From positions 25,940,233-26,004,232 of the forward strand of contig OY282610.1 of the NCBI GenBank assembly GCA_958298945.1: a stretch of DNA of 64,000 bases, in the 5' to 3' direction. The translations under genes were made by a program, and so were the position numbers. Below, piece after piece: positions 25,560 through 40,100 of this stretch. Below the pieces are notes generated by a model. That model searched no databases. It worked only from the letters and a program-made list of their open reading frames with translations, and was not told where the DNA came from. The stretch comes from Atherix ibis (taxonomy: Eukaryota; Arthropoda; Insecta; Diptera; Athericidae). Each line of letters starts with the position of its first letter. Positions within the stretch are counted from its first letter, which is position 1.

Positions 25560-26260
25560 TTTGTGCTGAAGTATTAAGTCAAAAAAAAATTATAAGGCAG
25601 ATATGTTAATGGTAAAACTTGGTAGATGTATGGAACCACACATTATTTGTTGGGCAGCACTGGATATTCCAGCATCATTCAACACCGACACTTAAAAAAA
25701 CCATTCGAAGACTTCTGGCACCTTTATTCACCAGATTTTTTATCTCTGTTGCTATAAAATCGGAAATATTTTGTTGTCAAAAACCTATTCATATGGCCAC
25801 AATACTATTATTGAATTCCTCAAAAAGTATTTTGATAAAAACAACACCTTACCTTTGCTAAATACTGCAATATATGAACGGTTCAACCGCTTGAAGTACT
25901 CCATAAACGCAGACAAGGAGAGGAAATCGGTTGTTGTGTCATTTTCAATAAATTTATATTATTTAAGATAAAATTTCTTTTTAAAAATATTTAAAGTTTT
26001 GTTCGATTTTGTTCAAAGCTGAGAGAATAAAAAGTATAAAATGGAAAAACGGTCAAGTAACAAATAAAATCTTTTATTTTGTGCAATTTTATTAAATGAC
26101 GTGGCATTTAAATACGCCCAACAGTTTTGGGCGCGCTTCATTAAAATAATGAAAAAAATTTTTCGAACGTGGCGAATGTAAAAATGGTGGCGAAAAAGTT
26201 AACGGGTGGCGAAAAAGGTGTTCTCATTTTTACAAATGACGTCTTATGGCATATTTGAAA
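25560..26260. other. Unassigned; short decayed coding-like stretch
   Basis: Plus-strand frames at 25619-25971 are open but show no motif I can name (YERFNRLKYSINADKERKSV). Bases 26090-26150 hold a CGCCCAACAGTTTTGGGCGCG-like imperfect palindrome. Possibly more mobile-element debris. Confidence 0.3.
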
Positions 26261-26290
26261 TATTATAAACCTTAGATTAAAGAATACATA

Positions 26291-26827
26291 AATACCTTAG
26301 ATTAAAGAACGCCTGGATAGGCCCGTACGTCAGATTTTCGTATATGTGTACGCAATTTTCTGGCTTAATTATTGGAGAAGCGGCGAGAAATCGTACTGCT
26401 TGCATACATTTGTGTAGATTTTTTATATGATGACATGACACCCACTGACATCTAGTTTTCGTAATAGAAATTTATTGAATTCCAAAAACATAATTTATAT
26501 TCATTTTAATTCAGTTATTGCAAACAAAAATACAATTTAAATACAACGATAAGCAATTTTTATTTTTTGTACAATCAAACAACAAAACTCGCAATATTAA
26601 AAAATATTTATGGTATGTAGACTACGCATAAATGACATCACATATAAAAATGATTTTAAACGACCTGCTTTAATCGCACACTGAAGTTTAAAATTGACCC
26701 CTACTGATTTACGCCGTTTCTGTTATTATATATATGTGTGCGTTCTACGAATGTATAGCCAACAAAATCCGGCCACAATTTTTATGTAGAGAGCCTATCC
26801 AGTTCTTCTTTAATCTAAGATTAATAT
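26291..26827. mobile_element. Non-autonomous DNA element with CCTTAGATTAAAGAA ends, copy 1
   Basis: The left end CCTTAGATTAAAGAACGCCT followed by GGATAGGC is mirrored at the right as GCCTATCCAGTTCTTC TTTAATCTAAG. A second CCTTAGATTAAAGAA lies just outside at about 26272. No transposase frame is visible. Confidence 0.75.
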
Positions 26828-26953
26828 GGTTTATTGTTGAGTAGAAATTTTGCAATGGTAGTACTAATAATCTGTCAAAGTTTGTATTTATTCTAGTTTT
26901 CAGTACATTGTTTGTTTGTTTGTAGGGCCCAGGGGCAATTTCATAGCGCCATG

Positions 26954-27597
26954 ACCTTAGATTAAAGAATACCTGGATAGGCACGTACCTCCGATTTTTG
27001 TATATGTATACGCAATTTTCTGGCCGAATTATTGTAAAAGTGGCGAGACCTCGTAACGCTTGCATACTTTTGTGTAGATTACTTTTATGTAGATATGACA
27101 CCCACTGACATATAGTTTTCGTAATAGGAATTTATGAAATAAATAAAATTTTCAAACAAAAATACAATTTAAAATCAACAACGGACAATTTTTATGTTTG
27201 TACAATTTTTTTGATTTTTTAGATTTTCGTAAATATCAAGCGCCTCAATTTTTTAGACTTTCAGAGTGTTTTAAAAAACGCCATTCTCCATGAAAGTGGT
27301 AGAATACCGAAATGCTTGCATACTTTTGTTGTTTTTCAAGTTGTTATTTTGACACTTATCGGAAAGTGCAAGTGACAGTGTAGTTTTTTAGTTTTTTTTC
27401 CTCCCATTTAAAAACTTAACACGAAGTGAAAAATTTAAGTGCGGTTTATTAAATTTTAAACAGTTTACGAACAATTAAGTATAAATGAATACATTGGCAT
27501 AAATAGTTTTTTGTTGTTCGTGACAGCAAATAGGAAGTTTCTATTTTCGAATAGGAAGTGTTTCGTGAAAGAATTCAGTTCTTCGATAATCTAAGGT
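26954..27597. mobile_element. Non-autonomous DNA element with CCTTAGATTAAAGAA ends, copy 2
   Basis: It starts CCTTAGATTAAAGAATACCT and ends with the inverted GTTCTTCGATAATCTAAGG. The interior (ATACGCAATTTTCTGGC, GACACCCACTGACAT) matches copy 1. A third, diverged relative begins near 30493 and shares the TTTTGACAGATATCGG region. Confidence 0.75.
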
Positions 27598-28015
27598 AAA
27601 CAGAAGCAGACTACTACTTATGGCACATTCAAACGTCTTCATAAACATAATAAACATTATTATTATAAACAAGGTTACTGCCTTAGGAAATCGATGAGGA
27701 CTTTTGCTACAAAACATAAAAATTAAATGAAATTTGTCCAATATTTGAAAATATAAAAAAAAAAATTATTACATTAGAAAAGCTAAAAAAGTTTCAAAAA
27801 AATTACCGTTTAAAAAATAATAAAATTCAAACTGGAAATTGCCGTTCAAAAATATAAAAATTCGAACTGGGATATTAAAATTCGAACTGGAATTGTTGGT
27901 TTACAAAATTCATCCAAACAATGTTAATTGTTATATGAATACACATTTCCAAGAAGGATTTAAATAATTGAAACAACATTAAAGTGATACAAATTAGCTT
28001 TATTCAAAACATATT

Positions 28016-28021
28016 TTTATT
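28016..28021 (-). terminator. Candidate polyadenylation signal of the IDGF gene
   Basis: AATAAA on the minus strand, about 160 bases after the stop codon. It is the closest canonical hexamer I noticed. Confidence 0.4.
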
Positions 28022-28178
28022 GAAACGTTTGTATTAATATCTTATTGGAATCGTACATAGTTTTTCAAATAAACAAAATTGATTTTCAAATATTTGCATG
28101 ATTTGGTTTCACTTATAGAACTAGACTCCATTCCATTGATAGAGTGTTTAAATTTGTTTGTTTAATATTGATGGAATA

Positions 28179-31100
28179 TTAAAGCCTGTACTTGGCAGCT
28201 CGCAAAATTGGGTATTTATCGCCATTGCAAGAGCCACGGAAATCGTCTAGAGACAAGTCGAATATGGCAATTCCTCCAAGTCCCTTAGCGCGAACGTAGC
28301 CAGCCTTATTGGCAGCGGTATCGGGATCTTCGAAGCCAACCCAGAGTCCGTGTTGTTTATTATTGTCGGGAGTGCGGAAACCGTAGGAGCCAAAGCGTTT
28401 TGTTGGGTCGTTAACTCTACGAACTGGGCCGTGTTCACCTTTCAAATTTGCATTGCTTGGATTTGTTAGCTTAGCACATACTTCTGGCCAACTCCAGAGA
28501 GTGGGTATATTGGTATATGGGCCCACTGGCGCTTCATTCTCTGTATCGGAAACTGGCGGAACACCAGTGATACCAGAGTCGGATGTCATTGTCCAAACTA
28601 GACCGAACATTGGGATGCCAACGTTGATTTTCGATGCTGGAATATGATGAGACAACCAATGGGTTACTACGTAGTTGACATTGCTTGTAGGATCGCGTTC
28701 ATTTAGCTCATGCAAGGGAGCTGGATAATCAGCCTCTTTCGGGTTCCGCTCTGGTGTTTGGAAGTTGAATGTAGCCAAATTGACAAAGTCGATATTGTTT
28801 ATTAACGATGGGATATCGAAGAACACTGGAAAATAATTATATAAAATATTTAAGAAAATTCAATGTCTTCAAAACTATTTATTTTATATACTTACTTGAA
28901 GAGTTAACATTTGGTAAAACTGTCAGGGACAGTTGGTAGCCATCATGTCGGAAAGAGCTCTTTAGTTCACGTACTAAAGCTGTGAATTCTTCACGATGTT
29001 CGTCGGCCTTTTCATCCACAACAGATCCCGTTGCGCCGAAAGTCTTCTTTACTTTGTGCCAAAATGATCCGACACTGCTGCGAATCTTTTTCGGTTTATT
29101 GGGAGGGAATTGCCATGCCAAATCAAGACCATCAAAGTCGTACGTCTTTAGCATTGTGTGAGCACTATTAATAAATGAAATTCGACCAGCACTACTCTCC
29201 AAAAGGGTCAGGTATTTCTCAGGTGATTCCTTGTCCGCATTGCCACCAACACTTAGTAGAATCTTCAATTGTGGGAATTTTCGTTTTAGCGCTGTTATCA
29301 CACGGAAATGGCCCTTGTCCTGATCCAAATCAAGAGTTGGTCGGATCGAGACTAGTTTGTTTGAATTTTGATCAATTCCAGCATAGCCGTAAACAAGATG
29401 AGTACAGAATGTTAATGCCGGTTCCAAATCATTAATTACCAACTTTCCTAAACCTAATTCAATCAAATAAATCAACACCAAAAAGTTAGTAATAAATAAT
29501 AACAAAAATATATAATATATGAGATTCAGTAATTTTTGGATTAAAAAATAAATTAAACAAAATTAAAAAATTACATCATTTCGGAAAAATACAATACATT
29601 GCGACCATTTTGAACCATACCGCCATCTTGATAGGGAATATTTTAGAGCGTATACATTTTTTTTTTAGCACCTGAGCGAAAAGATTTTTAAATATCACTT
29701 TATATCCTTTGTAATGTGTTAAAAGAGATAAAGATGATCGGTGTGTTGCAGCTAACCTTTTGCTTATTATCGAATAGTTTTTGGTGCGATGCCATACTTC
29801 GTCGAGTAGGAGGGGTGACCATTTTGCCAATTTAAGGTTGTGTTCTTTGACCAATACAGGTGATTATCCATGATTCGGTTTTTCTTGGAAAGCTGGTATT
29901 CATATTTATGCGTTTCTGTTGGCGCGAATGGCTATTGTGTTATAGAAGACTAGGATAACGAAAACTTTTTTATATCAACTATGGTATTAGAGTATAGAGG
30001 CATAGAGAGAGGAAATTATGTCAGGATGGCACACTATCACAAGAAAGGCTTATGAATTATGATAGCGTAATGGACCTGCAATTTTTGGTTTATAAATTAC
30101 TGATTGAAAAATAAATAGAAAAAATTGTGAACAATATTGTTTGGACAAAATTTTTACTCAATTCATTTTTTAGGGAAAAGGAGACTTCCGCAATGATAAT
30201 TGCCCCCAATAAATGAAAAAGTGGCGTAGATATTTTTTGTTTGACAAATACACATACACATTAACCGCTTAAAAAGATGGCGATGAAAAATTGCTCAATC
30301 GAATCTCTTTACATGAGCAACGTTCTTTGCTCTCCTTATATCTCTATAATCTAAGAGCTATCAAAATAGCGATGTAGTGGTATGCCAATCGCATTTAGTA
30401 AAAATTTCTATTAATAATCATGCAATCAGAATTCTACCTAATAACTATACTCGAAATTATATAAAATACAAATTTCGTACCGAAACAAAAGCTTAGATTG
30501 AATAACTACTGGACAGGACCTTTCGCTATTTTTACTCCTATCGGTGATAAATCGAACAATGTGTAAGCAAATACAGAATTTTTTGTGTAGATATAACCTC
30601 AATTAACATCTTGTGTTTGTAATGGAACAAGGTTAACTAATTGTAAATATAAATCAAATAAATAACATGTCAATTTTGTAAACTTTTGGAGAGTTTTAAA
30701 ACGGCATTCTTTATGAAGTAATCGATAGTATACCGAACACCGACCATATTTAATGTTTCTGTTTATAGTTTTAATTTTGACAGATATCGGAATTTTGACA
30801 GTTGAATTTCAAGTTCGTTTTTATTTAAAACTAGATAATATCCAGCGTACGCTACTTCCCCCCTCTTTATTGAAAAAAAACCTAATATTTTTGGTTTTTC
30901 CATTTGTTGCAAAAATGAACAGACTTTCTGGCGTTTCTACTCTGGAGCAAGCAACGCAAAGTTGACAGTTGGTCATGGGCAAAGGTAACATTTTCTAAAT
31001 TCAATCCAACAACATTTAGCGATGGTACTTGTCAATTCCAAAGGAGTATTTTCAAAGTTAATATTACGGTTGCATTCCAGCTGGCTCCAATGAATGTAGA

Positions 31101-34100
31101 AACTCTTTTAGATAATTGACCGCTTGATCCGCCATCTGTAACTTCCTGTCAACAGGATTTGTATTTTGTTTGATTTCCTGGAAGTTTTAATAGAATCCGA
31201 TTGTTTATTTTGTTGACGACATCATTCTTCGGAGCTAAGAGTAATCTGATCAAAATTAAAAACAAAATTATTCGAAGACTTTTTAAAATTTGAAGATATT
31301 CCAGGATCTAGTGGCATTATGCAGAACTCTTCCAATCACTTTACAGGCAGACACACATTCGCAATTTGATAATTGAAAAAACAAACACGCACACATAACA
31401 CAAATGGCCGGAATTCACAGGCCACCCTCAATGTGCTCCTACGGTAGACTGAGACAACTCTACGTATGTGTATGTAGGTTGCTCTAATCAACCCATTTGC
31501 CTAAATTGGCGCAGTATACGGCAGGATTGACCCTGCCAACAGGATTCTCCCAAGGTTCCAGTGTAAGACTGATACCGATCGAAATATTGGTAGATAAGCG
31601 ACAGAAGCTGTACCGATGGCGCGATTCGAGGCGGGAAAATCGTTGCATTGCAAAGAAATAAGTCCAAGAAGAGGCGGTAAATTCATTGGGACAACGCCCC
31701 TGATGGTAGATGGACTCACCGTCTCATCTCGGCGGTGGATCCGTGAATAGATCGACGACATGCTGATGTTGGCTACTTACTACCTTCTTGTGACGGGATG
31801 GTGGAGTGCGCGGAGTACGTGTTCTTTTATTGCGCCCGATTCAATGCAGAAAGAGAAGAGGCTCTGGAGTACGCTGGCGAGTCCCTGACGCTGGGAAGTA
31901 TCGTGGTACTGATGTTGGACGCAAGGACTTCGACAGTTTGGGAGGCTGTCAAAGTCCTTGCAATAACAGTCTTAAAAGAACTGACTACATCTGAATGAGC
32001 GTGAAAAAAAACGGTAAAAATAATTCAGCAGACGGTGGTTCCGTACGGAGGTATAGACATGTGACCAAGTGAGGTGGTTTTAGTGGGTTAAAATCCCACT
32101 CTTTGTCTTTTAATAATTTCCACTTTATTATAGTAGAAAAAAAAATGAGAAAACCTCCACTCAGTTACAGATAACATGGACACCACTCAGTTAGCGCCTG
32201 CAGAGGTCAGAACGATCGTTTGCAACAAAAATGAGGTGACTAGAATTTCATACACTCATAAAATGAGTAAAGACCATATACCTATTTTTTTTGTTATAAT
32301 AAATTAAAACTATGAGTAAAGACCATATAACTATTTTTTCCTTTACATTCAACAGATAAATTCCCATTGAATGATATAAAAAAAAAAAACCTCAATAGAG
32401 GATATGCCCGTAAAGTAGTGACATCTATTGTAAGTTTAGGAGAGAAAAATAAAGAATTCCGTTTACTTATTCAATTTTTACACCCATGACATCCCATCTG
32501 ATCCTAATACTATCATTACTACCCATACAAATCCTGACTGGGCTTCCAACCATTTACAATCCCTTGTCAAAAACATTCAATCCTGATTTAAGAAAGATGG
32601 AGAGTGAGGGTAAATGAACAGAAGAATGCTCAAATTCCTTGCACACTTTGTCAAGGAAAACCTACCCCTTTATACCTTAATAGCAACATGATTCCAAGAG
32701 ATTAACATGAAACCCATATACTTGAAGCCATTAGACATTACCTACAATCTCTTAGACACCTGAACAAACGTTCGAATCTAACAATCAAAAGGAAACTTTT
32801 AATATACAATCGAATTATAAAATCTATTTGGACATATGTAATTAAACTTTGGAGTTGAACGAAATGTTCCAATCAAAGATGCCCCCCTTTTATATTCGTA
32901 ACAATATAATACAATACATCGTGATCTAAATCCGCTATCAAAAATTTCACTCCCGTTTATCCTATCCATCATAATCCACTTGTGAGAGAATTGTCCTCCT
33001 CGGAAACACTCATCAGAGACTTAAGACACAATCTTCTAGAAAATTTTGTAGAGGAATTTAACTTCCGTTTAGTTGGAGAAACGTCGATAAATGTTTACTC
33101 CCACTTCATGATGTACAAGATTGTAAATTAAAATTTTATGTAAATCTGCTTGTTACAATACAATTGTAGTTTTCAAATAAAAATAAAAAAAAATTATTCA
33201 ATTTGAATAAGTAAGAAGAACAACCATCCGAACATGGTTCATACACTCGCTAATTGACATTGTCGAAAAGAGAATTTGCTAATTTAAATGAACGACACCA
33301 ACAAAAATGACACGACAATTGGACAATCTGTTCTTTTGTACATCTTACAATATATATTTTCTATTTTTATTACATATTTCATAAAATAAGCATACACAGT
33401 CGACAATATTCCAAAATGTATATTTAACATACCTTTTTAAGTGGATAAGTATCGAGGGTATTGTGGGTGAGCTTCCAGATCCCATTAAAAATTAAGTGTT
33501 ATTGGCCCATAAAACCATTTATTATAAATTTAACATTGAATATAAAGAACAGGTTTTTGAAAGGAACATTTTCATTAGTTAATCAGCTCCAACGAAATGT
33601 TAAGCAAATACGAACGACCGTGTCCCGGATCTTTTTTGCGATTTAACACTTGCTGAGGATGTCAAGTAAAGAAAATATAAACAAAACTAAATCGAATTAA
33701 CACTTCTTATATAATTGGTTTGAATTTTTCGATTATATCTGCTTATGATTCGAAGAAATCAACTGAATATTTTCCATAAAAAAAATTTCTCATGCCAAGG
33801 TTGCTGAGGTGCGTTCGTATTTATGGCTGGCTGTTGGATGTTGAACATATTAATACTCGTGTACATTTGATTGGGATTTCGATAACACAGAATATAAACA
33901 ATTTATGAAGATTTTTATTAAACTAACAAATAAGACAATTAGTCGGAAAAGAGACATCAGTAAAAGATATAATAATTTTAGTCAGCTGATTCTTAATGTG
34001 CGATGGAGTAACGAAGATGTCGAAAATTATAGTAGGCCATGTATTATGGTAATTTTAATACGAGTACACCTGCTCTTAAACTAACACCTTGGAAAAATGT

Positions 34101-37100
34101 AAATAAATATTGTGCAAAAACGATATACCAACCACTTATTGATTCGTTGATCGTATGGAGTCCATCGTACGAACTTACGAGGAATGGCACGATTTTTTGT
34201 TTGCAAAATTTCCATATACGCACATAAACGTTAATTTATATATTGTATAAAAAAGTATAGACGTCATAAGAGAATTTACCTTTTTAAATGCTAAAAAATA
34301 TGCCAACAAGTTTTATTTTTCTTCTTTTCCATTCAAATTGTTAACTTCAAAATTTTTAAACTGTTTTCGTTTTGATTGTGCAACATTTTTGATTGTAGGA
34401 CTTGGAAATTTTCTTCATTATTTTATTGTGAAAATGTTGTTATAACAAAACAAAAAAGATTATAATTTAATGAATATTTTTACTAAAAAATAAAATTAAT
34501 TCCATATTTGCAACTGCGAGTGCCAGCCTTAAGGAGGAACTAACCATCCTATTCCCCTATCACAATTGTAACTTAACTAAGGTAACCTTTTGATTAAACT
34601 TAATGAAAGTATAATTTCACAATTACCAGACTCTGACAACTTTTGCAGTTGTTTAGCGTAAAATTTTATTGTGGTGACAATAATCTGGCAACCATTGTCC
34701 GAACATAGGCTTTTGCACATTGTCAGATGGTAAAATTTTGAGCCCAGACAGAGCTGACGTGCAATCGTCAGGTGATGTTGGTATATCGTCAAAGGACACT
34801 TTAATGCTTTCGTTATAAGATACTGAAAGTGGGATGAAAACTTACCAAAACTTACCAACGCAGAAAATTATTCATTAAAAATTGTTGAGTAAAAATTTAT
34901 CAAGAAAAATTGTTCAGTAAAAATCTGGCAGTTAAAATTTGTCAGTAAAAATTTATCACTAAAAATTTATCACTAAAAATTTATCACTAAAAATTTGTCA
35001 GTAAAAATTTGTCAGCAAAAATTTGTCTGCAACAGTTTTTCAGGAAAAGTGGGCACTAAAAATTTGTCAGCAAAAATTTATCACTAAAAATTTATCACTA
35101 AAAATTTGTCAGTAAAAATTTGCAAGCAAAAATTTGTCTTCAAAAAATTTTCAGTAAAAGTGGGCACTAAAAATTTGCAAGCAAAAATTTGCAAGCAAAA
35201 ATTTGCCAGTAAAAATTTGTCAGTTAAAATTTGTCAGTAAAAATTTGTCAGTAAAATTTGATCAGTAAAAATTATCATTAAAAATTATCAGTAAAAACAC
35301 ATCCGTAAAAATTTGTCAGCAAAAATTTATCGCTAAAAATTTATCACTAAAAATTTGTCACTAAAAATTTGCCAGCAAAAATTTGTCACTAAAAATTTGT
35401 CAGTAAAAATTTGTCAACAAAAATTTGTCAAGAAAAACTTATCACTAAAAATTTGATCAGTAAAAATTATCAGTAAAAATACGTCCGTAAAAATTTGTCA
35501 GCAAAAATTTATCACTAAAAATTTGTCAATAAAAATTTGTCAGCAAAAATTTGCCTGCAACAATTTTTCAAGAAAAGTGGGCACTAAAAATTTGTCACTA
35601 AAAATTTGTCAGTAAAAATTTGTCAGCAATAATTTGTCAGGAAAAACTTATCACTAAAAATTTGTCCGCAAAAATTGATCAGTAAAAATTGTCAATTAAA
35701 ATACGTCTGTAAAAATTTGTCAGCAAAAATTTATCGCTAAAAATTTATCACTAAAAATTTGTCAGTAAAAACTTTTCAGCAAAAATTTTTCAGCAAAAAT
35801 TTATCACTAAAAATTTTTCAGTAAAAATTTGTCAGTAAAAATTTGTGTAAAAATTTATCAGTAAAAATTATCAGTAAAAATCCGTCCGTAAAAATTTGTC
35901 AGGAAAAATTTGTCAACAAAAATTTATCACCAAAAATTTGTCAGTAAAAATTTGTGAGCAAAAATTTGTCTGCAAAAAATATTCAGGAAAAGTGGGCACT
36001 AAAAATTTGCAAGCAAAAATTTGCCAGAAAAAATTTGTCAGTTAAAATTTGTCAGTAAAAATTTGTCAGTAAAATTTGATCAGTAAAAATTATCAGTAAA
36101 AATTATCAGTAAAAACACATCCGTAAAAATTTGTCAGCAAAAATTTATCGCTAAAAATTTATCACTAAAAATTTGTCACTAAAAATTTGTCAGCAAAAAT
36201 TTATTACCAAAAATTTATCACTAAAAATTTTTCAGTAAAAATTTGTCAGTAAAAATTTGTTTAAAAATTTATCAGTAAAAATTATCAGTAAAAATACGTC
36301 CGTAAAAATTTGTCAGGAAAAATTTGTCAACAAAAATTTATCACCAAAAATGTGTCAGTAAAAAGTTGTCTGCAAAAATTTATCTGCAAAAGTTTTTCAG
36401 GAAAAGTGGGCACTAAGAATTTGTCACTAAATATTTGCCAGCAAAAATGGTCAGTAAAAATTTGTCACTAAAAATTGTTTAGTAAAATTTTATCAGTAAA
36501 AATTTGGCAGTAAAAATTTATCAGCAAAAATTTGTTGCATAACAGGAAAAATTTGTTCCACAACTCCTTTCACTATGCATGATCAGTAGGCTTCAGTTCT
36601 TGAGTCAATTAAACTTTGTAGCTATGAATATGCAAATCTTTCGTGAGAATACGCTGTAGAAGGCTTCTCCGAATGTCCAGTTCATGACGAGTCACTAAAT
36701 GATTCAGTCTCCCTAAATTTTAAATTAATCTCATCACAGTTGATGAAATTAAAGTTACTGGTCCGACCATATTTTCTACGAAAATTGCGAATTGTAGCTG
36801 CCAAACTTTCATTATTTTACAAATATTGCTCAACATTTAAAACCCGGCGTTTTAATAGTTGAGCAATATTTTTTTGACACCCTATATCAATCAAGCCGCT
36901 CTCAAAACTATTCTCCGGCCATTCAAATGATCGTGTACTCAACGAGATTCGACAATAGGAGTCATGAGAAATTAACGTTCTGATCACTTGGCTTACTCCA
37001 TCCTCAGCCATACTTGAATAATAGTGAATATCTTTTTAGCTAACTATCAACAAACCAGTCTACTCAATATTATTATCGAAATTCTGATAAAAATAAAACT

Positions 37101-40100
37101 GCTCAGAATTCAAATAGGGCACACTGCGCTTATCCAAAACTTTCTTTTTGGAAACCACCCAAGTCTTATCTGACAATCCTGTGGCGTTCCGTTAACTATC
37201 CTACTTTTCGTGAGCAAATGTCAGCAAGTTAATTAATTTCTTTTCGAGCGGGATTCCTTCCATTGTGGAGCTGCTAGATCCAACAATTTCATTTAATTTT
37301 TAACCTAATCAATCATACTGCCATACTCTAGCTGATCTTGCCTATTAGAAACATACCAGCTTCGTTCAGCAAACTGGTTACGCCCACCCATACGAAGATA
37401 AATGGCCCCGTGGCCCTGGTGCTATGAAAACAGCCCCTGGTTCATGTCTAAGGGAGTTCACATACAGAAAAAAAACAAAAACAAAAACTGTTTTTCTTCT
37501 GCTTCTTTTTTTTCTATTCAAAAAATACAGTCGAAAACCACCGGTTTCATTGAAATTGTTTATTCAATATTTATTATTTGCATGTCATTATTTTCGAATA
37601 AGTTTTTTCTTCTTTAATGGTACGATTATTATTCACAGAAGAAGAAAAAACATATACGCAAATTATGGTTAAACTTGACGAATCATAACAAAGTCAAGGT
37701 TGCCTGCCTGCCTGCCTTCTCTGTACTCCAAATCTCATGTACTCAAAATCTCGGTGACTAACAATAATTTTCAAAATAAATAGACGCATTTCACATTAAT
37801 AAGATAATAGTTAAAAAAAAGATAACTAATTTTTTTAGATGCTTGCTGCATGACTAATAATAATAGAAAAACAAAATTACCATAAAAAATATTGTTTTTG
37901 TTGCCATTGTCCATTGTTAATGGGGAAATATTCAATTTTGAATGTGATCTTTTAAAAAGAACCGCATCGAATTGTAATAAATTTATTGACAATCGATTTG
38001 GTACTTTTTTTAATAACACGGATTTTTTGAATTTATTAAATAATGTGGCTAATAATTTTGATTGAGATTGGCAAGTGCAATCTGCACACAGTTGCCGCTA
38101 TTAAAATCTTAAAACCTTCACAATCTAATGGGAGTGAAGAAAACTCCGACGGTGGGCAGCAAGTTAATTCGCGTGAAATTCATCAATTTTTGATATATAT
38201 TTGAAATTTAAAAATCTTCTGTCACTGTCAGTTGTATTTAGTAAGGCCTGTAATTTATTTATAGAAAGAAGCACGCCTCAACAATGCTTGAAAATTATTA
38301 AATTCACGATTAAAAAAGGAAGTTTCCCCTTTTTTGCTTTTTTGACAGTGTTTTATGTTCGCGGCATGCAAAACTTTTGTTCGTGCATAAAATTGTGCAG
38401 ATTCGCCACGCACAAAATTTGTGCTATGCACGAGCAGTTAAATTTAAGTGCAATTGCCTGAATGAACATCTGCCAGAATAATTATTTGCGTTGCACGAAC
38501 TTGTTTTTGATCGTGCAAACGGTTCATGAATTTTTTATTGGTAAATTCTCTAATTGATCGTTGCTGTTCTTATTTTATATACTTTATATTATGAATGACG
38601 TTTTTACATTCTTTACATTTTATATTTTAAAATATTTCATATTTAAAATCAATATTATTTTCATTTTCTGTTATTTTTCACATTTAGAATTAACATTTTT
38701 CATTTTTTAGTGATGATATGTTTTCGTGATGTGGACATCTTTGAAATGTCAAAACTTTCTACGACTGTTAACTATATTCAGTAAGCTTTGCAATTTATTC
38801 ATGAAAAGATACACACATCAAAAACGCTTAAAAAAATATTTCAAGTAATTTTTTTCAAAAAAGAGAAAACTTCCAAGAAAATCATCTTAAACAAAATTGT
38901 CATCATCGATTCTTATTTTTTTATCAATGATGGGCTGTTACTATCAATGATGAGCGGTACAGATCGGTGATAACGAAATTTTTGTTTCTTAAATTGAAAG
39001 ATATTGATTTAACGAATATGTGGCGCTACGTGCCACACAGTTCATGCGAGAATCGATTTATTGTGGTAAAGCTTTTGCGAATCGATAATTTAAAGAAATT
39101 GCAGCTGGGCAATGGCATCCAGGAAGTTGTGATTTACCACCTTGTAGACCTCTTCTTGTGCGGTTGTTTAAAATCATTGCCTATATTAATAAATCAACAA
39201 CCATTGATGCCTTAAAATTGAATATTGAATGGCAAATACGCAAGGTAAGGCCAGTTTTATTACACAAGGTAAACGGAACAGATGCGGCCATTTGAATGAT
39301 GTTATTTTCAGAACATAATTGCATCCATTATACTTGAAAATGAAATAATAAATTTTACTCTGCCACATTTCGTTTTTGTTTTATTTGCAAAAAAAAACAT
39401 ATTACTATTATTGAAAAACCCTATAGAACCGGTTCTATTTTTCATGCTAGCTTTGCTGCTAGATTTAACGAGACCCAATGAGAACACCACATCATGTCAT
39501 GTGGGCTACATGAGCAAATGACACATACGTTCATTCATCAAAATCAGCTAGAAATCGAACTTTAAAAACAGTATTGCTGTATAGCCAATACACAATAAAA
39601 CTATCACAAAATCTAGCGCCATAGCCACCTTGAAAACTATTATTGAAAATCCCTATAGAACCGGTTTTATTTTTCGTGCTAGTTTTGCTACTAGTTTTAG
39701 CTAGCTTGAAAACTAGCAGCTAATCTACCAACAACAAAAAAGAACGAAGCAGGAAAGATAGCATCGTGTGTAAATTAAAATACATCGTATATTAACAAAA
39801 AATATTAAAAGTTAATTAACAAATTTTAATACTCGTAAGTTGCAAACGATAATCTTTTTAATAATAATTTTCAAAAAAAAAACATAAAGAATCATAAATA
39901 AATATCTGAAAATATCGTATTTTTTTTTTCATAAGAAAATATTTTTCTTTTAATAATAAGTAAATTTTTTAAATTGAATATTTTTTCCACAATTTATCTT
40001 CTGCTATACGAGTATAAGATGGGGAAAAAAATAAAAATTCAAATATAATCAAATAGGAATTTTTTTTCTATAATTAATCAATTTGTTTTTGTAGATTATT

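Noticed and set aside
34861..36545. CRISPR-like array
   Set aside because: Units are about 15 bases, diverged and without unique spacers; the context is a eukaryotic intron.
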